DNA of 64,000 bases, from NCBI RefSeq assembly GCF_019145355.1, contig NZ_JAHSTY010000001.1:1612001-1676000 (forward strand), written 5' to 3'. Below the pieces are notes generated by a model that did no database searches, was not told the DNA's origin, and was given only the letters and a program-made list of their open reading frames with translations. The DNA is from Pseudomonas azadiae. Lineage in GTDB: Bacteria; Pseudomonadota; Gammaproteobacteria; Pseudomonadales; Pseudomonadaceae. Below are positions 36,781-46,343 of the stretch, one piece after another (positions within the stretch are counted from its first letter, which is position 1; each line of letters starts with the position of its first letter). Position numbers and translations under genes: made by a program.

Positions 36781-37134
36781 GTGAATCAACCCGCCGAGCC
36801 CCCGCAAAGCCCCGCCGAAATGCGCCGCACCGCGCTTTACCTGACCTTGGCGCAAGTGCCCGAAGGCTGCGTGGTGAGCTACGGCGAGCTGGCTCAACTG
36901 GCCGGCCTCGGTCGTGCGGCACGCTGGGTGGGCCGTACCTTGAGCCAACTGCCCGACGACACCAAATTACCCTGGCACCGCGTGCTGGGTGCCGGTGGTC
37001 GGATAAGTCTGCCGGTGGGCAGTGTCTCGGGTGACGAGCAACGCGCGCGTTTGCGCGATGAAGGCGTCACAGTCCGCAACAATCGCGTGGATATTCAGCG
37101 CCATGGCTGGCGCCCGGTAGAGCACAGCGGTTAG
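36781..37134 (+). CDS. Alkyltransferase-like protein (ATL), MGMT-fold without catalytic Cys
   Basis: 117 residues from a GTG start; ATG at 36820 is an alternative. The DNA-binding half of O6-alkylguanine methyltransferases is present: VPEGCVVSYGELAQLAGLGRAARWVG with the helix-turn-helix and Arg finger. The active-site PCHR is replaced by PWHR (LPWHRVLGAGG), the hallmark of ATL proteins, which bind alkylated guanine and hand it to nucleotide excision repair. So this protein should recognise but not repair lesions. Stands alone upstream of ampG. Confidence 0.9.
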   Translation: MNQPAEPPQSPAEMRRTALYLTLAQVPEGCVVSYGELAQLAGLGRAARWVGRTLSQLPDDTKLPWHRVLGAGGRISLPVGSVSGDEQRARLRDEGVTVRNNRVDIQRHGWRPVEHSG

Positions 37135-37177
37135 AGTGCGCGCTTTGTTTCCGTGAATCTGAGGCAGACTCCAGCCC

Positions 37178-38710
37178 ATGCCCCGTAAAACCTGGCGCGC
37201 CGCGCTCGCCGCCTATGCCAGCCCCTCGACGTTAGTGCTGTTGTTGCTCGGCTTTGCCGCCGGCTTGCCTTACATGTTGGTGTTCTCGACGCTCTCAGTG
37301 TGGTTGCGTGAAGCCGGTGTGGCCCGCGAGACCATCGGCTATGCGAGCCTGATCGGTCTGGCCTATGCCTTTAAATGGGTCTGGTCGCCGCTGCTCGACC
37401 AATGGCGCCTGCCGCTGCTCGGCAAACTCGGACGCCGCCGCTCCTGGCTGGTGCTGGCCCAGTCGCTGGTGATCCTCGGATTGATCGGCATGGGCTTTTG
37501 CGACCCACAGAAACACTTGTCCTGGTTGATCGCTATCGCGGTGGTCGTCGCCTTCGCGTCCGCCACCCAGGACATCGCGGTCGACGCCTACCGCCTGGAA
37601 ATCGCTGACGACAGCCGCCAGGCTGCCCTCGCCGCCAGCTATATGTCCGGTTACCGGATCGCCGCCCTGCTGGCCACCGCGGGCGCACTGTTTTTTGCCG
37701 AAGGTTTCGGTTCCACGGGCTTCAATTATAAGCACTCGGCCTGGGCCGGCACCTACGTGCTGTTTGGCGTGCTGATGATCCCGGCGCTGCTGACGACCCT
37801 GTTCATGCGCGAACCCAATGTGCCGCTGCGCACCCAACTGCAGGCCGGACGCTACAGCTTCGTGCACCAGCTCGTCTCGGTGTTTGTGCTGATCGTGCTG
37901 CTGGTGTCGGTACCGGCGATGTTTACCCAGTTGTACAACACCGATTTCGCCAGCGTGGTGTTTCAGGGCGTCAGCCTGTGGGACTTGCTGATGGATGACC
38001 GGGCGTTCCTGCGTGCCATCCTTTATATAACCCTCACCGCGCTGTGCCTCTCGGCCATGGGCCGCCGAGGCCTGGCGCCGGTGCTCACACCGGTCAACGA
38101 CTTTATCCTGCGCTACCGCTGGCAGGCGTTGCTGCTGCTGGGGCTGATCGCCACCTATCGCATGTCCGACACGGTGATGGGCGTAATGGCCAACGTGTTC
38201 TACATCGACCAGGGCTTTACCAAGGACCAGATCGCGGGGGTCAGCAAGATCTTCGGCCTGATCATGACCCTGCTCGGCGCCGGCATGGGCGGCCTGTTGA
38301 TTGTGCGGTTCGGCATCCTGCCGATCCTGTTCATTGGCGGGGTGTTTTCCGCCGGTACCAACCTGCTGTTCGTGGCGCTGGCCGACATGGGCCCCGACTT
38401 GCAGATGCTGATTTTCACGATTTCCCTGGATAACTTCAGCTCCGGCATGGCGACCTCTGCCTTCGTTGCCTACTTGTCGAGCCTGACCAACCTCAAGTTC
38501 TCCGCCACCCAATACGCCCTGCTCAGCTCGATCATGCTGTTGCTGCCGCGCCTGATCGGCGGGTATTCGGGGGTGATGGTGGAGAAATTCGGGTATCACA
38601 ATTTCTTCCTGATCACCTGCATGCTGGGCGTGCCGACGCTGCTGCTGATTGCGTTGCACTGGTATCAGGAGAACCGGCGGATTCGGTTGAATCCACCCGA
38701 GGAAGACTGA
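37178..38710 (+). CDS. ampG: Muropeptide permease AmpG
   Basis: 510 residues, MFS fold with 12-14 membrane segments. The N-terminal [21 protein letters not shown] and the WLREAGV... [21 protein letters not shown] stretch are typical AmpG. It imports GlcNAc-anhydroMurNAc peptides from the periplasm for cell-wall recycling, whose products control ampC beta-lactamase induction in Pseudomonas. GAGGCAG precedes the ATG. The C terminus is polar ([14 protein letters not shown]). P. aeruginosa has two AmpG-like genes, so which paralogue this is cannot be decided here. Confidence 0.9.
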   Translation: MPRKTWRAALAAYASPSTLVLLLLGFAAGLPYMLVFSTLSVWLREAGVARETIGYASLIGLAYAFKWVWSPLLDQWRLPLLGKLGRRRSWLVLAQSLVILGLIGMGFCDPQKHLSWLIAIAVVVAFASATQDIAVDAYRLEIADDSRQAALAASYMSGYRIAALLATAGALFFAEGFGSTGFNYKHSAWAGTYVLFGVLMIPALLTTLFMREPNVPLRTQLQAGRYSFVHQLVSVFVLIVLLVSVPAMFTQLYNTDFASVVFQGVSLWDLLMDDRAFLRAILYITLTALCLSAMGRRGLAPVLTPVNDFILRYRWQALLLLGLIATYRMSDTVMGVMANVFYIDQGFTKDQIAGVSKIFGLIMTLLGAGMGGLLIVRFGILPILFIGGVFSAGTNLLFVALADMGPDLQMLIFTISLDNFSSGMATSAFVAYLSSLTNLKFSATQYALLSSIMLLLPRLIGGYSGVMVEKFGYHNFFLITCMLGVPTLLLIALHWYQENRRIRLNPPEED

Positions 38711-38722
38711 CCCGACTCGGTT

Positions 38723-38811
38723 CTGTGGGAGCTGGCTTGCCTGCGATGAAATCGACTCGGTGCGACAGATGCACCGCGCCGTCCGCATCGCAGGCAAGCC
38801 AGCTCCCACAG
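38723..38811. repeat. REP pair
   Basis: Convergent GTGGGAGCTGGCTTGCCTGC units between ampG and proS, loop without strong extra pairing. Confidence 0.85.
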
Positions 38812-38903
38812 AAAGCCCTGCACTTCTGACGCCTGTACTCCGACAGCAACCGCCCGTACAATCCCAAGTCATTTCAAGTCCAAGCAACCGACAACGGCCT
38901 ACC

Positions 38904-40619
38904 ATGCGTACCAGTCAATATTTGCTCGCCACACAGAAAGAAACGCCTTCCGACGCGGTCGTGATCAGCCATCAGCTGATGCTGCGCGCCGGCATGATCC
39001 GCAAGCTCGCTTCCGGCCTGTACACCTGGCTGCCCATGGGCTTGAAGGTGATGCGCAAGGTCGAGGCCATCGTTCGTGAAGAAATGAACGCCGCCGGCTC
39101 TCTGGAAGTGTTGATGCCGAGCACTCAACCGGCTGAGCTGTGGCAGGAATCCGGGCGCTGGGAAGAGTACGGCCCCGAGTTGCTGCGCTTCAAGGACCGT
39201 CACGGCCGCGATTTCTGCGCCGGCCCGACCCACGAAGAAGTGATCACCGACCTGATGCGCAACGAGCTGAGCAGCTACAAGCAGCTGCCGCTGAACCTGT
39301 ATCAGATCCAGACCAAATTCCGTGATGAGATCCGCCCACGCTTCGGTTTGATGCGTGGCCGCGAATTCATCATGAAGGATGCCTATTCGTTCCACCCTGA
39401 CCAGGCATCGCTGCAGGTCACCTATGACCGCATGCACCAGGCCTACTGTAATGTGTTCACGCGCCTGGGCCTGAAATTCCGCCCGGTTGAAGCGGACAAC
39501 GGTTCCATCGGCGGTGCCGGCTCCCACGAATTCCACGTATTGGCCGAGTCCGGCGAAGACGACATCGTGTTCAGCAACGGTTCCGACTACGCGGCGAACA
39601 TCGAAAAAGCCGAAGCCGTGCCACGGGAAACTTCGCGCCCGGCCCCGGCTGAAGAACTGCGCCTGGTGGATACACCGGACACCAAGACCATCGCGGCCCT
39701 GGTGGAGAAATTCAATCTGCCGATTGAAAAGACCATCAAGACCCTGATCGTGCGCGCCGAAGAAGAAGGCAAGCTGATTGCACTGGTGATCCGTGGCGAC
39801 CACGAACTCAACGAAATCAAAGCCGCCCAGCAGCCTGGCGTGGCCAACCCGCTGGTGATGGCCACCGATGCCGAACTGCGCGACGCCATTGGCGCCGGCG
39901 CCGGCTCGCTCGGCCCGCTGAACCTGCCGCTGCCGATCATCATCGACCGTTCGGTCGAGCTGATGAGCGACTTCGCTATCGGCGCGAACATCGACGACAA
40001 GCACTACTTCGGCGTGAACTGGGAGCGCGACCTGCCGGTGCCGACCGTGGCCGACCTGCGTAACGTGGTCGCCGGCGACCCAAGCCCGGACGGCAAGGGC
40101 ACGCTGGAAATCAAGCGCGGCATCGAAGTCGGGCACATCTTCCAGCTGGGCAACAAGTACAGCAAGGCGATGAAGTGCGAAGTGCTGGGCGAGAACGGCA
40201 AGCCTATCACCCTGGAAATGGGCTGCTATGGCATCGGCGTGTCCCGCGTGGTGGCCGCTGCGATCGAGCAGAACAACGACGAAAAAGGCATCATCTGGAG
40301 TGACGCGCTGGCGCCGTTCCAGGTCGCGCTGGTACCGCTGCGCTATGAAACCGAGCAAGTGCGCGAAGCCACCGACACACTTTATGCCCAACTGACGGCG
40401 GCGGGTTTTGACGTGTTGCTCGATGACCGGGACAAGAAAACCAGCCCGGGCATCAAGTTCGCCGACATGGAACTGATTGGCATCCCGCACCGGATCGTGG
40501 TCAGTGACCGCGGCCTGGCCGATGGCAATCTGGAATACAAGAGCCGGACCGAAGCCGAAGCTCAACCGTTGCCGGTGGCTGACGTGCTGTCTTTCCTTCA
40601 GGCGCGTATTCGTCGCTGA
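38904..40619 (+). CDS. proS: Prolyl-tRNA synthetase
   Basis: 571 residues, the bacterial type with the inserted editing domain. Class II motif 1 ([20 protein letters not shown]), motif 2 ([19 protein letters not shown]), the YbaK-like INS domain in the middle (about residues 220-410), motif 3 ([17 protein letters not shown]) and the C-terminal anticodon-binding domain. The start MRTSQYLL is chosen over upstream in-frame ATG codons that would read through the REP element. Charges tRNA-Pro with proline. Confidence 0.98.
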   Translation: MRTSQYLLATQKETPSDAVVISHQLMLRAGMIRKLASGLYTWLPMGLKVMRKVEAIVREEMNAAGSLEVLMPSTQPAELWQESGRWEEYGPELLRFKDRHGRDFCAGPTHEEVITDLMRNELSSYKQLPLNLYQIQTKFRDEIRPRFGLMRGREFIMKDAYSFHPDQASLQVTYDRMHQAYCNVFTRLGLKFRPVEADNGSIGGAGSHEFHVLAESGEDDIVFSNGSDYAANIEKAEAVPRETSRPAPAEELRLVDTPDTKTIAALVEKFNLPIEKTIKTLIVRAEEEGKLIALVIRGDHELNEIKAAQQPGVANPLVMATDAELRDAIGAGAGSLGPLNLPLPIIIDRSVELMSDFAIGANIDDKHYFGVNWERDLPVPTVADLRNVVAGDPSPDGKGTLEIKRGIEVGHIFQLGNKYSKAMKCEVLGENGKPITLEMGCYGIGVSRVVAAAIEQNNDEKGIIWSDALAPFQVALVPLRYETEQVREATDTLYAQLTAAGFDVLLDDRDKKTSPGIKFADMELIGIPHRIVVSDRGLADGNLEYKSRTEAEAQPLPVADVLSFLQARIRR

Positions 40620-40639
40620 AAACCAGATCAAGAGAAGTC

Positions 40640-41593
40640 ATGTTCAAGCGAAACACCAGAGCCCTGGGGGGCGCCGCCTTGTGCGGCGCCCTGCTGGTCA
40701 GCGGCTGCGCCAACCAGATGTCGCAACGCAGTGAGCACGAGGAGCGGGTCGAGCGTAAGTTGCTCGACCACAGCCTGCAGATCGATGTAGGCGAACCCAA
40801 AGTGCTGGAGCTGCCGCAACGCCGGGTTCGCATTCATGAGCAGAAGACCTTCGAAGTCACCGAATTCGAAGTCACCCGTCGCTACGACCGCTACACGCCC
40901 TACCAACCCTGGCGCAAGCTCTACGAGATGCCGCTGGGGGCCGTGGCGTTGGTGGCGGGCGCCGGTGCCAACGTGGCGAATATCTTCGCCCTCGGCAACC
41001 TGCCCACCAGCATGACCCACGATTGGCTGATTTACGGCGTGGACGGCCTCAATCCGTTCATGAACGTGCAGTCACACGGCCGTGCGCAGCAGAACCTGGC
41101 GGGTATCGATGAAGTCCAGCGCGACAAGCGTGTGGAGTATTCGAGCCTGCCGTGGAGCGAACGGCCGGTACAGGTCACCGCTGGCAAGCAGGTGCATGAG
41201 CTGACCACCGACCGCAACGGCGTGCTGCGCCTGAACCTGTTGGACAGCCCCTTTGCCGAGCAGGACCTGAACCGCGTCACCACCTTGAAGATCAGTGTGC
41301 AAGATGGCCAGGACGACGTGCATTCGGACTCGACCCTGGCGGTGAGCAACACCTTGCGTGGCAAGTTGCTCGAAGCCCATGGTTTGATCTACGACGACCT
41401 GGAAGACGACGAAGTCAGCCAGTGGGTGCACCGGGTCAAGCGCCTGTCGGAGCTGGGCCTGGAAGAGGAAGCCAGCGAACTGGAACAAAGCCTGATCGAA
41501 CTGACGCGCAATGATCCGGAGTTGCAGCAGGAATTTCTGCAGGCACTGACCAAGGATGCGGGACGGCTCGTCGCGGATCCAGGCGCGCGCTGA
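40640..41593 (+). CDS. Hypothetical lipoprotein, 317 aa
   Basis: Lipoprotein signal with lipobox LLVSGC (Cys at residue 23), then mainly beta and mixed sequence; a hydrophobic patch near residues 96-118 (PLGAVALVAGAGANVANIFALG) could be a second membrane contact or buried helix. The C-terminal part is helical and acidic (LGLEEEASELEQSLIELT). It follows proS by 20 bases and is likely co-transcribed. I do not recognise the family; an envelope location is the only safe statement. Confidence 0.82.
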   Translation: MFKRNTRALGGAALCGALLVSGCANQMSQRSEHEERVERKLLDHSLQIDVGEPKVLELPQRRVRIHEQKTFEVTEFEVTRRYDRYTPYQPWRKLYEMPLGAVALVAGAGANVANIFALGNLPTSMTHDWLIYGVDGLNPFMNVQSHGRAQQNLAGIDEVQRDKRVEYSSLPWSERPVQVTAGKQVHELTTDRNGVLRLNLLDSPFAEQDLNRVTTLKISVQDGQDDVHSDSTLAVSNTLRGKLLEAHGLIYDDLEDDEVSQWVHRVKRLSELGLEEEASELEQSLIELTRNDPELQQEFLQALTKDAGRLVADPGAR

Positions 41594-41619
41594 TATTTTG
41601 AAACTGCTGCACATTCAAA

Positions 41620-41710
41620 TGTGGGAGCTGGCTTGCCTGCGATAGCGATGCATCAGTTAAAGCAGCAGTGACTGACACTCCGCTATCGCAGGCAAGCCAG
41701 CTCCCACATT
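41620..41710. repeat. REP pair
   Basis: Convergent GTGGGAGCTGGCTTGCCTGCGATAG and CTATCGCAGGCAAGCCAGCTCCCAC arms between the convergent lipoprotein and dinB genes. Confidence 0.85.
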
Positions 41711-41725
41711 TTCTGGGTCCGGTTT

Positions 41726-42784
41726 CTACCAGGAAAATTCGAGTTGTTCGTTGCCGCCACTCAGGTCCAGCAACCGCACCCCGATCCCCAGCAACCGCAC
41801 CGGCTTGCCGCCTCGGTTAAATGCCTGGGTCATCAACTGTTGATAACTCTCCAGATCCCGCCCCGCTCCGGCTTGTTCCAGGGTCGTCTGGGTAAAGTCG
41901 TGAAACTTCACTTTGACGAACGGTTTTCCTGCCCGATAACTGCTGTCGATACGCGACATGCGCCCGGCCAGGGTGTCCATCAGCTCAGGGAGCTTGGCCA
42001 GGCAGCTTGAGAGATCTGGCAAGTCCACATCGTAGGTGTTTTCCACGCTGATCGATTGCCGGCGACTGTCGTTCTGCACCACACGATCATCTATGCCACG
42101 GGCCAGGCTCCAGAGTCGCTCGCCAAAACTGCCGAATTCGCGCACCAGCGCCAGCTTGTTCCACTCGCGCAGCTGCAGGCAGTCTTCGATGCCCAAGCGC
42201 GCCAGTTTGTCAGCGGTCACCTTGCCGACACCGTGCAACTTGCTGACCCGCAACTGCGAGACGAAATCTTCGATTTGGTCGGGGGTAATCACGAACAACC
42301 CGTTGGGCTTTTTCCAGTCGCTGGCGATCTTGGCCAGGAACTTGTTCGGCGCCACACCCGCGGACACCGTGATGTGCAGTTGGTTGGAGACGCGGCGGCG
42401 GATGTCCTGGGCGATCCGCGTGGCACTGCCGCCAAAGTGCGGGCTGTCGGATACGTCCAGGTAGGCTTCATCCAGCGATAAAGGCTCGATCAGGTCGGTG
42501 TAATCACGAAAGATCGTCTGGATTTCCTTCGACGCTTCTTTATAAGCCTCCATGCGCGGCTTGACGATGGTCAGGTCCGGGCACAGCTTCAAGGCGTGAC
42601 GGGATGACATGGCCGAGCGCACGCCGTAGGCACGCGCCTCGTAGTTGCAGGTGGCGATCACCCCGCGTCGGTCCGCCGAGCCGCCGACCGCCAACGGTTT
42701 TTGCGCCAGGCTCGGGTCATCGCGCATCTCGATGGCGGCGTAGAAGCAATCACAATCTACGTGGATGATTTTGCGCTGCGTCAT
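41726..42784 (-). CDS. dinB: DNA polymerase IV
   Basis: 352 residues from MTQRKIIHVDCDCFYAAIE; the frame runs 53 codons further upstream through promoter DNA. Y-family polymerase: catalytic acidic residues in VDCDCFYA and SLDEAYLDV, helix-hairpin-helix LHGVGKVTADKLARLG, little-finger domain at the C terminus, and a terminal EFSW region that lacks a clear canonical clamp-binding motif (the QLEF in NEQLEFSW is the best candidate). It extends over damaged templates. A LexA box lies 46 bases upstream, so SOS induction is expected. Confidence 0.96.
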   Translation of the reverse strand: MTQRKIIHVDCDCFYAAIEMRDDPSLAQKPLAVGGSADRRGVIATCNYEARAYGVRSAMSSRHALKLCPDLTIVKPRMEAYKEASKEIQTIFRDYTDLIEPLSLDEAYLDVSDSPHFGGSATRIAQDIRRRVSNQLHITVSAGVAPNKFLAKIASDWKKPNGLFVITPDQIEDFVSQLRVSKLHGVGKVTADKLARLGIEDCLQLREWNKLALVREFGSFGERLWSLARGIDDRVVQNDSRRQSISVENTYDVDLPDLSSCLAKLPELMDTLAGRMSRIDSSYRAGKPFVKVKFHDFTQTTLEQAGAGRDLESYQQLMTQAFNRGGKPVRLLGIGVRLLDLSGGNEQLEFSW

Positions 42785-42829
42785 ATAAACGGGGTGTGAA
42801 CCTACGGGTGGCCAGTATCGCATCCGCAC

Positions 42830-42845
42830 CTGTATATAGCACCAG
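42830..42845. promoter_or_regulatory. LexA box of dinB
   Basis: CTGTATATAGCACCAG fits CTG-N10-CAG and its left half matches the CTGTATAT consensus of Pseudomonas LexA sites. It lies 46 bases before the dinB ATG. Confidence 0.8.
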
Positions 42846-43021
42846 TAGTTTGAATCTTCCGCTTGAGCGGTAGGAAAAGTCCCTGATGAATTTATTTTCT
42901 CAATCGAATTTGGCGTTCCGATAGAGCTGAAACCCTCGGCCATACTGGGCCGGCGGGCATCAAGCAGCCTTTATGGAGAGCTAACCGATTGAAGCGCAAG
43001 CGCTTTTCTTTAATTCGCGGG

Positions 43022-43049
43022 TTGACACACTCGCGTTCCTCTGTAGAAT
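43022..43049 (+). promoter_or_regulatory. Promoter of the first tRNA-fMet gene
   Basis: TTGACA (43022-43027) and TAGAAT (43044-43049), 16 bases apart, followed by a GC-rich discriminator as in stringently controlled tRNA promoters. Confidence 0.85.
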
Positions 43050-43062
43050 GCCGACACACAGA

Positions 43063-43139
<77 letters not shown>

Positions 43140-43145
43140 AACATC

Positions 43146-43178
43146 AAAAAAGGCTACTCGAAAGAGTGGCCTTTTTTG
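43146..43178 (+). terminator. Terminator of tRNA-fMet copy 1
   Basis: AAAGGC-ACTC/GAGT-GCCTTT type stem around GAAA, followed by six T. Confidence 0.9.
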
Positions 43179-43304
43179 TGCCTGCCTGTTTTTTGTATGC
43201 ATGGCTATTGTCGAACAAAAATCTTTGCCTGCCGCGCACTTACCGCGCATAGCGGTCATTAAACGGTTAATTCACACTTATTTGACCGATACATCCATTA
43301 ACAG

Positions 43305-43332
43305 TTGACACCTCGGCGCTGGACTGTAGAAT
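43305..43332 (+). promoter_or_regulatory. Promoter of the second tRNA-fMet gene
   Basis: TTGACA (43305-43310) and TAGAAT (43327-43332), again 16 bases apart and the same distance from the tRNA as in copy 1. Confidence 0.85.
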
Positions 43333-43344
43333 GCCGCCCACAGA

Positions 43345-43421
<77 letters not shown>

Positions 43422-43429
43422 AACATCAA

Positions 43430-43459
43430 GAAAGGCTACTCGAAAGAGTGGCCTTTTTT
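43430..43459 (+). terminator. Terminator of tRNA-fMet copy 2
   Basis: Same hairpin as after copy 1 (AAAGGCTACTCGAAAGAGTG core) with six T. Confidence 0.9.
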
Positions 43460-43700
43460 GTATCCGGTGAAAAAGTTCTTCTGAAACAATGGTATGGCAT
43501 CTTTCATGAAACCCTGCGGGTTTTGTTGAGTCCATCTCCATGCGAGCTATGCTCACTGTTTCAGCGCTTCCCCCTACGACCAATGGCCGCTGTCGCCGCC
43601 CCCGGCGATACGCGTTAATATTTGTAATTATTTTGTCCATAGGGATTGGTAACTTGGCTGGATACCTCCATCCTGTCGCGCACAATCCACGAGGTGATTG

Positions 43701-46343
43701 ATGCGCGCCAACTCGTCTGAACCACAAGACACTGTCACAGCAGAACAACCGATCACACCTACTCGTTTGCGATGGCTGGATCTGGTGAGCAAGTACCGGC
43801 AACCCATCGGACTGGCCGTGACGTTGCTGCTGTTTGCCATTGCCCTGATCGCCTGCCGACACCTGCTGTTGGAACTGGATCTTTACGCGCTCCACGATTC
43901 GATCCTGGAAGTACCCAAGCCGGCCCTGCTCGGTGCCGTTGCCGCAGCGGTCGCCGGTTTCGTCATTCTCTTGGGATACGAGTTTTCCGGTGCGCGCTAC
44001 GCGGGGGTAAAACTGCCCGCCAAAACCCTGGCACTGGGCGGCTTTACCGCATTCGCCATCGGCAATGCGATCGGCTTGTCGATGCTTTCCGGCGGCTCGG
44101 TGCGCTACCGTCTATATGCACGCCATGGCATCGGCGCCTCGGAAGTCGCGCACATGACGGTGTTCGCCAGCCTGGCCCTGGGCTGCGCATTGCCGCCTCT
44201 CGCGGCATTGGCCACATTGAGCAATTTGCCGGCCGCGTCCACTTACCTGCATTTGCCACAAAGCGTGCTGGGTGGCGTTGCCGGCGCCGTCCTGCTGCTG
44301 TCGGCGGTACTGTGCATCGGCATTTACCGCCGCCGCCTGCCGGAACAACCTTACCCCGACAACCTGCTGGTAAAAGCCGGACGCCGCACCCTGCGCCTGC
44401 CCGGCCGTCGCCTGACCTTTCTGCAGTTGGTCATCACCGCGCTGGACGTGGCGGCTGCCGCCACCGTGCTTTATCTGCTGCTGCCGGAAGCGCCGCCGTT
44501 CGGCCCCTTCCTGCTGGTGTACCTGCTGGCCCTGGCCGCCGGTGTGCTCAGCCATGTCCCCGGCGGTGTGGGTGTATTCGAAGCGATCCTGCTGGCAGCC
44601 TTCGCCGACAAACTGGGCGCCGCGCCATTGGCCGCCGCCCTGCTGCTGTACCGCATGATCTATGTGGTGCTGCCGCTGTTGATTGCCTGCGTGTTCCTGC
44701 TGGTCAACGAAGCGCAGCGTCTGTTCCAGACCCAGCAAAGTCTGCGGGTTGCCTCGGGGCTGGCGGCGCCAGTACTGGCCGTACTGGTTTTTTTGTCCGG
44801 CGTGGTCCTGCTGTTCTCTGGCGCCACGCCCGAAATCGACTCCCGCCTGGAAAACATCGGCTTTCTGATTCCCCACCGCCTGATTGATGCGTCGCACTTT
44901 GGCGCCAGCCTGATCGGCGTACTGTGCCTGTTGCTGGCCCAGGGTTTGCGTCGACGCTTGTCGGCCGCCTGGATGCTGACCATGGTGTTGCTGCTGGCAG
45001 GCGCCCTGCTCTCGCTGCTCAAGGGTTTCGACTGGGAAGAAGCCAGCCTGATGACCATGACAGCGATCCTGCTGGCGATCTTCCGACGCTCGTTCTACCG
45101 CGCCAGCCGCCTCACCGAACTGCCCTTCTCGCCGCTGTACCTGGTGGCCAGCGTCTGCGTGCTGGGCGCTTCGATCTGGCTGCTGCTGTTCGCCTACCAG
45201 GATGTGCCTTATAGCCACCAGCTGTGGTGGCAGTTCACCCTGGACGCCAATGCCCCACGCGGCCTGCGCTCGCTGCTGGGCGCCGCCGTGCTGCTGGTGA
45301 TCGTGTCGCTGACCTGGCTGCTGCGCACCGCGCGTCCGGTGATCCACTTGCCGACACCCGATGAGCTGGAGCGCGCCAGCAAGATTCTGATGGCCTCCTC
45401 CCAGCCCGACGGCGGCCTCGCGCTGACCGGCGATAAGGCGCTGCTGTTTCACCCCAATGATGAAGCTTTCCTCATGTACGCCCGCCGCGGGCGCAGCCTG
45501 GTAGCCTTGTACGACCCGATCGGCCCGACCCAGCCACGGGCCGAGATGATCTGGCAGTTCCGCGACCTGTGCGACATTCACCACGCGCGCCCGGTGTTCT
45601 ACCAGGTGCGCGCGGAAAACCTGCCGTACTACATGGACATCGGCCTCACCGCGATCAAGCTGGGCGAAGAAGCCCGCGTCGACCTGAAACGCTTTGACCT
45701 GGAAGCCAAGGGCAAAGAGATGAAGGACCTGCGCTACACCTGGAACCGTGGCACCCGCGATGGCCTGTCGCTGGAAATCCATGAGCCGGGCACGGCGCCG
45801 ATGGACGAACTCAAGGTGATTTCCGATGCCTGGCTGACGGGCAAGAATGTGCGGGAAAAAGGCTTTTCCCTCGGGCGCTTCAACAACGACTACCTCAAGC
45901 ACTTTCGCATTGCGATCATCCGCTTCGAAGGACGCCCGGTGGCCTTCGCCAACTTGCTCGAGACCTACAACCACGACCTGGCCAGCCTCGACCTGATGCG
46001 CGCCCATCCGGATGCGCCCAAGCTGACCATGGAATTCATGATGGTCGGCCTGATTCAACACTATAAGAGTCACGGCTACGCCCGCTTCAGCCTCGGCATG
46101 GTGCCGTTGTCGGGCCTGCAACCGCGACGCGGCGCCCCGTTGACCCAGCGGCTGGGCTCGATGGTGTTCCGCCGTGGCGAGCAACTGTATAACTTTCAAG
46201 GTTTGCGCCGCTTCAAAGACAAGTTCCAGCCCGACTGGGAACCCCGTTACATGGCCGTGCCCGCGGGACTTGATCCGCTGGTGGCACTGGCCGATACCGC
46301 CGCCCTGATCGCGGGCGGCTTGACTGGATTGGTGAAACGCTGA
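43701..46343 (+). CDS. mprF: Aminoacyl-phosphatidylglycerol synthase/flippase MprF
   Basis: 880 residues from ATG at 43701 behind GAGG. The N-terminal two-thirds has about 14 membrane segments (flippase part), the C-terminal third is the DUF2156 synthase domain (GDKALLFHPNDEAFLMYARRG, KLTMEFMMVGLIQHY, YARFSLGMVPLSGL). It transfers an amino acid from tRNA to phosphatidylglycerol and moves the lipid outward; in P. aeruginosa (PA0920) the amino acid is alanine. It lowers negative surface charge and sensitivity to cationic peptides. The stop codon overlaps the next start (TGATG). Confidence 0.93.
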   Translation: MRANSSEPQDTVTAEQPITPTRLRWLDLVSKYRQPIGLAVTLLLFAIALIACRHLLLELDLYALHDSILEVPKPALLGAVAAAVAGFVILLGYEFSGARYAGVKLPAKTLALGGFTAFAIGNAIGLSMLSGGSVRYRLYARHGIGASEVAHMTVFASLALGCALPPLAALATLSNLPAASTYLHLPQSVLGGVAGAVLLLSAVLCIGIYRRRLPEQPYPDNLLVKAGRRTLRLPGRRLTFLQLVITALDVAAAATVLYLLLPEAPPFGPFLLVYLLALAAGVLSHVPGGVGVFEAILLAAFADKLGAAPLAAALLLYRMIYVVLPLLIACVFLLVNEAQRLFQTQQSLRVASGLAAPVLAVLVFLSGVVLLFSGATPEIDSRLENIGFLIPHRLIDASHFGASLIGVLCLLLAQGLRRRLSAAWMLTMVLLLAGALLSLLKGFDWEEASLMTMTAILLAIFRRSFYRASRLTELPFSPLYLVASVCVLGASIWLLLFAYQDVPYSHQLWWQFTLDANAPRGLRSLLGAAVLLVIVSLTWLLRTARPVIHLPTPDELERASKILMASSQPDGGLALTGDKALLFHPNDEAFLMYARRGRSLVALYDPIGPTQPRAEMIWQFRDLCDIHHARPVFYQVRAENLPYYMDIGLTAIKLGEEARVDLKRFDLEAKGKEMKDLRYTWNRGTRDGLSLEIHEPGTAPMDELKVISDAWLTGKNVREKGFSLGRFNNDYLKHFRIAIIRFEGRPVAFANLLETYNHDLASLDLMRAHPDAPKLTMEFMMVGLIQHYKSHGYARFSLGMVPLSGLQPRRGAPLTQRLGSMVFRRGEQLYNFQGLRRFKDKFQPDWEPRYMAVPAGLDPLVALADTAALIAGGLTGLVKR

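Noticed and set aside
38874..40631. Long minus-strand open frame of 585 codons over proS
   Set aside because: Antisense shadow of a full-length proS; high GC at third positions removes stop codons on the other strand. No start site or family features.
44112..46199. Minus-strand open frame of 695 codons over mprF
   Set aside because: Gln/His-rich low-complexity translation typical of an antisense shadow.
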